From assembly GCF_008831285.2 (NCBI RefSeq), contig NC_045142.1:20091354-20155353 (forward strand): a stretch of 64,000 nucleotides of DNA, in the 5' to 3' direction. The DNA comes from Nymphaea colorata. Lineage: Eukaryota; Streptophyta; Magnoliopsida; Nymphaeales; Nymphaeaceae. Both the position numbers and the translations under genes were made by a program. Positions 60,033 to 64,000 of this stretch are shown piece after piece; the first letter of the stretch is position 1, and each line of letters begins with the position of its first letter. The notes under the pieces were generated by a model. The model was not told where the DNA came from and ran no database searches. It saw nothing but the letters and a program-made list of their open reading frames with translations.

Positions 60033-60274
60033 TGTTGACGGATCTTGATGTATGGATCTGGGTCTGGACCCAATCCAGTGAGTCCTGGTTTGGGCATACT
60101 TATACCATTGTAAACCCTAATCTTGCATGTTAATGAAGTTTTCTAAGAGAGAGAGAGAGTCTAGCAGCTAGTGGGCACTATATCTCTTCACTCGTGGTTT
60201 TTTCCGTCTAGTTGAGGGTTTTCACGTTACATCTGTGTTCGATCTTCATTTCTTGTGCGTCTATTATTTCCACA
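60033..60274 (+). repeat. Copia-2 5' LTR (242 bp)
   Basis: Full-length counterpart of 8804-9046, carrying the CTTATACCATTGTAAACCCTA core that probably spans promoter and leader start. The 5' flank GGACC cannot be tested as target duplication because the 3' end is outside the window. Confidence 0.9.
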
Positions 60275-60772
60275 TGGTAATCAAAGCTGACGAGTTTGAG
60301 AAATTTTTTGGGGTTGTGAAGTTCCAACCCTAACCTCTCTATCACTCACTGTTGTCGCCGCTGCTGCTGCTACCGCCGCCGACTGCATCACATGAGACCC
60401 TCTGTGTCGCCCGTGTCTGCCACTGCCCTCTGCTCCTCTGATGCTGCCTGATGCCGTTGCTTCCACCCAACGGAGTCGCCTCCCACGTTCTGCCCGACAT
60501 CGCCACTTCTGTTGCTGCTGTTTGTTGTTGCTGGACTGCCTTGGCGACAGTCGCAAAAGCTCCCTGCCGCTGATCGTCGTCCCGCTGTCGTTGCCGCTGC
60601 CTTCATCTGTCTATATGTCGTCGATACTTCTTACTGCCGCCGGAGTCCTGTACTGTCGTCGGTGCCCTTGCTGCCGCCGGTGACCTTGCTACTGTCGGTG
60701 TCTTGTGCTATCGTTAGTGCCCTCTGTTGACGTCGGTGCCATTTTTTTATTGCTGCAGTTTGGTTCTTGATC

Positions 60773-61610
60773 ATGGCAGCGTCTTCCTCTTCGACCGTCA
60801 ACACTAATCAAACTGAAATCGAGGCTTATAGAACTGAGAATGTTCCTGTTCAAGCTACTACCATCTGTCTTGCCAAAGAAAACTATCTGAAGTGGTTTGC
60901 CACCATCACTATGGTATAGCTGGTTGAGGTCGTATTGTCTATGTGAATGGGAGTAAGGTTGAACCTGTTGCAAATAGTATGGCTTGTTAATTCAGTATCG
61001 TCGGACATTCAACCTCTCATTCTTCGTAAGAAGACTGCGAGAGATATGTGGATTATTTTGAAACAGATGTATGGTCAAAAGAAGAGAAAAGTTTGTGTGT
61101 ATCAACTAATGAATAACTTGTATAATCTTCGACAAGGGGATCTCTTGGTCTTTGATTTCTACGCCGCATTAAAATCTAAGTGGGAGGGTCTTGACTACCA
61201 TTCTGATGATATCTGGAGTTGTCCTCAAGATTATATGACCAAGAAGTTGGGAGAATAGGATATTCCTTTTCTTAGCCGGACTGAACGATGAATTCGAAAA
61301 TATAAGGAGTCAGATTCTTAATTCTGAAGAATCATTCAGTATTGAAGATGTTTATTTTCATGTTGAAGCTGAAGAACAAAGACGGCTGGTCATAAATGGG
61401 AGAAAGGGGGATCACATGTCTCACAATGAACGGGTGAGTCTTCGTTAGTCATGCCTTTATGGGAACTGCCTGTTCCTCTCATAAATGTACTCACTGCAAA
61501 AAACTAGGTCACACTATGGAGTTTTGTTGGGACCTGCATCTAGAGAAGAAGAATAGTAGGGGGAGGTCTTTTGGTGGGAAGAAGCCTGTTTTGATGCAAT
61601 AAACCCTAGT
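60773..61610 (+). pseudogene. gag: Copia-2 gag relic
   Basis: Start MAASSSSTVNTNQTEIEAYR at 60773. A one-base loss at TATGG(G)TATAG near 60914 breaks the frame, and about 45 bp are missing after 60986 relative to Copia-1. The frame 60947-61258 keeps RDMWIILKQMYGQKKRK and DFYAALKSKW. The zinc knuckle CTHCKKLGHTMEFC (about 61491-61532) is intact but in another frame. Confidence 0.87.
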
Positions 61611-61739
61611 GATAGTAAAATTTTTATTTCTGCAGAACAGATTCGTGAGCTGCAAGCATATTTGAGCCAGATTGATGTTGGTTAGGCAGACACGTCAGAT
61701 GAGGTGAAGGTCAATCAGGCATTGTCCATTTCGGGTCAA

Positions 61740-64000
61740 AAAGGTACTTCTTGCATGGGGAGTGGATTATTGATAGAGGTGCCACTCATCACATGACTGG
61801 CAACCCTAAACTCTTTCATGACTACAAGCTATCCTCAGGAAAGGAACGTGTATCCCTTGCTGATGGTTCCTTTACCTCTGTGGCAGGAAAATGGAGTCTT
61901 TCTTTGTTGAACAATTTTTTAGTGCATGGAGCCTTGCATGTTCCTCATCTTCCCTTAAATCTTTTATCTGTTAGCAAGATTACCAAGGAACTGAACTGTG
62001 AACTTATATTTTCTGAAAAATGTTGTGTTTTGCAGGACTTAGTGATAGGGAAGAAGATGGGGATTGATTTGGTGTCTGATGGTTTGTATCGGCTTCCTAT
62101 ACGCGTTACCACATCTCTTATATCAGCAATTAGCAGGACAGAGAAGAAGAAGGAAGAGTGTTGTCAGTTATTTTTGTATTGGCATGAACGCCTTGGTCAT
62201 CTCCCTTTTGGGATTTTGAAACAATTGTTCCCTAAATTATGTTCTAGTTTGAACATTTCCATATTATCTTGTGATGTGTGTCAGTTTGCGAAGCTTGTTA
62301 GAGCTTCATATCCAATTTCAAATAGTCGTGCTATTAAAACTTTCTCCTTGATTCATTCTGATGTGTGGGGGTCCTCATGCATTCATTCTTGTGGTGGTTT
62401 TCAGTATTTTATGACTTTCATAGATGACTATACAAGGTATAGATTTGTTTATCTATTGAAAGACCGTAGCGAAGTGCCTCATATTATAAAAACTTTCATC
62501 CTCCTAGTGGAAAACCAGTATGGTGGGTCTGTCAAGACATTCTGGTCCGATAATGATCGTGAGTATATGTGTCTCACTGTCGAGGAATTCCTTTGAAAGA
62601 GGGGGATTGTTCATGAGACATTATATAGTTATACACCCCCTCAAAATGGAGTTGCTGAGAGAAAAAACCATCAGTTACTTAATGTCACCAGAACTTTATT
62701 GTTCCAAAGGAATCTTACAAAATATTATTGGAGAGATGCGGTTATTACTAGTGCCTATTTGATTAATCGCATGCCTAGTCGAGTACTAAATGGTCGTACA
62801 CCCTACTTCATGCTTCCATGGAGTAGCCAACCTTTTCACCTTCCTCCTCGTGTCTTTGGATGTGTGTGTTTCATTCATGTTCACAACTCGAATGTGAAAA
62901 AACTTAACCCCAAATCAATTAAGAGAATATTTATTGGGTATTCTCCTACTCAAAAGGGGTATAAATGTCTAGATCCCACCACTGATCGAGTTCACATTAT
63001 CAATGATGTCACATTATTGAAACATGTGTCTTATTTTGGTGAGAATTCTCTTCAAGGGGACAAGTCAATGTCTAAGGAAGAGTATTCTCCAAGTTAGGAA
63101 ATTCAGTTTACAGATTTTTTGGATTACAGGCACGAAGAAAATTCATCTGTTGAGGTGTTTGGAAAAGAAGAAGATCCGATGTCTATTAAGGTACATGAGC
63201 ATGAAAAGGAGGGAGATTGTTCTATGGAGACAGAAAGAGAATGCAATCGCCTGTTTGGGCAGGTGTATTCTAGGAGAAAATTTTGTACTGACAAAATGAT
63301 TGATGGAGAGAAATCCACTCTGAATCTCAATCCTACTTCATCCTTGGATGACCCAAGTCATGCTCAGAAGCAACTTGTTGAGAGAGAAAATCAGACACAA
63401 AATGAAAAGGAAGATCTTTCCATTGCCCTAAGAAAGGGTGTCAGGTCATGTACTCAACACCCTATTGGTGTGTCTTACTCTAGATTAAGCACTAACTATA
63501 AATGTTTTGTATCCTCTTTGTCTGTGGTTGTGTTTCTCAAGAATGTTCTGGAGGCTCAGAGTGACCCCAAGTAGACTCATGCTGTGCAAGAAGAGATGGA
63601 AGCCTTAGACAGAAATCAGACTGGAAAGTGGTAGAGATTCCTAAAGCAGCTCATTTGGTTGGGTCAAAGTGGGTCTACACCATTAAGTACAAACCAAATG
63701 GGAATGTTGAGAGGTACAAAGTACGTCTGGTGGCCAAGGGGTTCAGTCAGAAATATAGGATCGACTACTTAGAGACGTTTGCTCCTGTCGCGAAGATGAA
63801 GACCGTTAGAGTTATTATTTCTTTAGCGGTGCTGAAGGGTTGGGAGATGTACCAACTCGATGTTAAAAATGTCTTTCTGAACGGATATCTCGAAGAGGAA
63901 GTGTATATGTGTACGCCCCCAGGTTTTGAGAGATCTGGAAAATGCTGTAAACTGAAGAAAGCCTGGTATGTGCTCAAACAGTCTCTCCAAGCATGGTTTG
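61740..64000 (+). pseudogene. pol: Copia-2 pol, mostly one frame with few stops
   Basis: One frame runs from 61751 to 63574 with only two internal stops, TGA at 62594 and TAG at 63095, before the TAG at 63572. The protease loop reads DRGATHHMT (61772-61783); Arg replaces the family Ser next to the catalytic Asp. Pre-integrase YWHERLGH, then integrase D, D, E at 62360, 62549 and 62657, all present, the Glu lying after the first stop. GY.PTQKGYK and the C-terminal integrase region follow. A one-base loss near 63625 precedes RT, which reads [11 protein letters not shown] to [11 protein letters not shown] and [18 protein letters not shown] to the window edge. The YMDD box is not reached. Confidence 0.9.

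Larger units (their letters stand above)
60033..64000 (+). mobile_element. Copia-2: Ty1/copia element, same family as Copia-1, runs off the window
   Basis: Complete 242-bp 5' LTR (60033-60274, TGTTGACGG to TTCCACA), primer-binding site TGGTAATCAAAGC from 60275, GC-rich leader, gag and pol up to the middle of reverse transcriptase at the window edge. It is better preserved than Copia-1 and fills the deletions seen there. Confidence 0.92.

Overview
The window is a repeat-dense stretch of a plant nuclear genome, most likely a flowering plant. Three things point there: Ty1/copia elements primed by initiator Met-tRNA, nepenthesin/CDR1-type aspartic protease genes, and a plant-mobile-domain-like fragment beside gypsy-type gag. 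I found no intact host protein gene and no RNA gene. Almost everything recognisable is a decayed transposable element, a gene fragment, or a duplicated block. There is one assembly gap of 100 N at 56172-56271.

Layout. 1-3.2 kb: AT-rich, no gene. 3.2-12.3 kb: a diverged inverted repeat (3243-3520 and 11992-12270) encloses a plant-mobile-domain-like relic, a gypsy-type gag relic and a full-length inserted copia element (Copia-1, 3942-9046, 5-bp target duplication GGTGA, 5' LTR cut to 47 bp). 12.3-18.8 kb: two truncated aspartic protease copies in the same orientation, P2 (3' half, 12276-13130) and P1 (5' half with its TATA box, 18172-18750), separated by gene-free DNA with microsatellites. 18.75-20.13 kb: gypsy pol relic on the minus strand that ends P1. 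20.1-24.0 kb: first copy of a large direct repeat whose second copy is at 35.9-40.2 kb. 24.5-33.1 kb: Copia-3, whose 5' end lies inverted about 4 kb away from its body, with two hAT-type MITEs between the parts. 33.6-35.0 kb: third protease copy P3, minus strand, full length but broken. 40.8-44.5 kb: decayed LINE. 45.6-46.2 kb: a decayed hAT-like element with a second MITE nested in it. 46.3-47.5 and 55.1-56.2 kb: a 1.1-1.2 kb direct repeat bracketing Copia-4 (48.3-53.6 kb) and a Copia-5 fragment fused to its 3' LTR. 56.3-58.2 kb: 5' end of minus-strand Copia-6. 58.2-59.8 kb: Copia-7 relic. 60.0-64.0 kb: Copia-2, the same family as Copia-1, with an intact 5' LTR and running off the window.

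How the parts relate. The only host gene family is the secreted A1B aspartic protease group. P1 and P3 share the promoter, P2 and P3 share the 3' flank, and each copy has lost a different part, so I infer a duplicated gene eroded by insertion and small deletion. Many nonsense codons in Copia-1, Copia-2 and P3 are explained by single C-to-T or G-to-A changes, as expected in methylated plant repeats. Several small deletions lie between short direct repeats. I see no candidate for a new functional system. The most informative signals are structural: the apparent inversion through Copia-3, the nested MITEs with 8-bp target duplications, and the inverted arms around the plant-mobile-domain relic.
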